6,332 nt of DNA. Source: Phycisphaerae bacterium. GTDB taxonomy: Bacteria > Planctomycetota > Phycisphaerae > Phycisphaerales > SM1A02. Made by a program: the position numbers and the translations under genes. The stretch's first letter is position 1, and each line of letters begins with the position of its first letter. Of the stretch, positions 6,198-6,332 are shown piece after piece. The stretch is from assembly GCA_002591705.1 (NCBI GenBank), contig PAAB01000047.1, positions 20,160-26,491 of the forward strand. The letters are read 5' to 3'. The notes under the pieces were generated by a model. The model saw only the letters and a list, made by a program, of their open reading frames with translations, searched no databases and was not told where the DNA came from.

Positions 6198-6332
6198 GCC
6201 GCCGAGGGTGTAGCGGATGAAGGCGGTGATCTTGGCGTCGCCGCCCAGTGCATCGCCCACGGTCATGCTCTCGTCGAGCACGTACTTCTGGGCCATCAGC
6301 GTATTTTCCTCGAGGTACTTGCGGACCTTGCC
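6198..6332 (-). CDS. tsf: Elongation factor Ts, C-terminal end (5' part outside window; no stop codon found)
   Basis: EF-Ts is the guanine-nucleotide exchange factor that recycles EF-Tu during translation. The minus strand from the right edge reads GKVRKYLEENTLMAQKY, then VLDESMTVGDALGGDAKI, then TAFIRYTLGG. This lines up with the EF-Ts C-terminus (E. coli, from memory: GRMKKFTGEVSLTGQPFV, SKTVGQLL, VTGFIRFEVG), including K/R-K, the Q-x-(F/Y)-V step, TVG and F-I-R-(F/Y). Only the last 45 residues are in the window; the ATG at 6296 is internal. The coordinate 6198 marks the end of recognisable similarity, not a stop. The next codon is CGA (6195-6197) where TGA would be expected, and the frame then stays open through the hairpin to a TAG at 3819. 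Either the product has an odd extension, or a base is wrong or mutated here. It converges on the FmdB-like gene. Confidence 0.8.

Noticed and set aside
1..6332. tRNA, rRNA, CRISPR arrays, insertion sequences, attachment sites, defence or biosynthetic gene cluster
   Set aside because: No cloverleaf, direct-repeat array, transposase or relevant enzyme pattern was seen on either strand; genes fill nearly the whole window and no gene-free stretch exceeds 135 bp.

Overview
The window is GC-rich, tightly packed bacterial chromosome with seven protein genes, two of them cut by the window edges. It contains no RNA genes, mobile elements or CRISPR arrays that I can see. The six gene ends with a clear stop codon all use TGA. 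The enlarged SecA helical-wing region, the SecA tail without the usual zinc motif, and the cysteine-free FmdB-like protein suggest an uncultured member of Planctomycetota, probably class Phycisphaerae. That placement is inference from remembered family features, not from a search.

Layout, left to right: (1) the 3' end of secA, plus strand, cut by the left edge; (2) converging on it, a minus-strand pair, a DUF4442-like hotdog-fold protein (2497-3132) followed 34 bp later by a 12-helix membrane protein of unknown function (1329-2462); (3) a 132-bp divergent intergenic region; (4) a plus-strand coupled pair, a xylose-isomerase-like TIM-barrel protein (3265-4086) overlapping by ATGA a gamma-glutamyltranspeptidase with an N-terminal secretion signal (4083-5795); (5) a small FmdB-like protein without zinc ligands (5829-6122), which may be transcribed from its own promoter as a leaderless mRNA; (6) a strong hairpin (6146-6171); (7) the C-terminal end of elongation factor Ts (tsf), minus strand, cut by the right edge.

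How the genes relate: secA and tsf are housekeeping genes at the edges. The genes between them look like ordinary metabolic and envelope functions. The isomerase/GGT pair is translationally coupled, and the hotdog/membrane pair is probably co-transcribed, but no shared pathway is evident.

Three points deserve a second look. The tsf frame has no stop codon where the family ends, and it runs on through the hairpin and antisense to the genes beyond. SecA carries about four degenerate copies of a helical unit in its wing region. The FmdB-like protein has lost every zinc-binding cysteine while keeping the rest of the family pattern. I did not find a clear new multi-gene system such as a defence or biosynthetic cluster.
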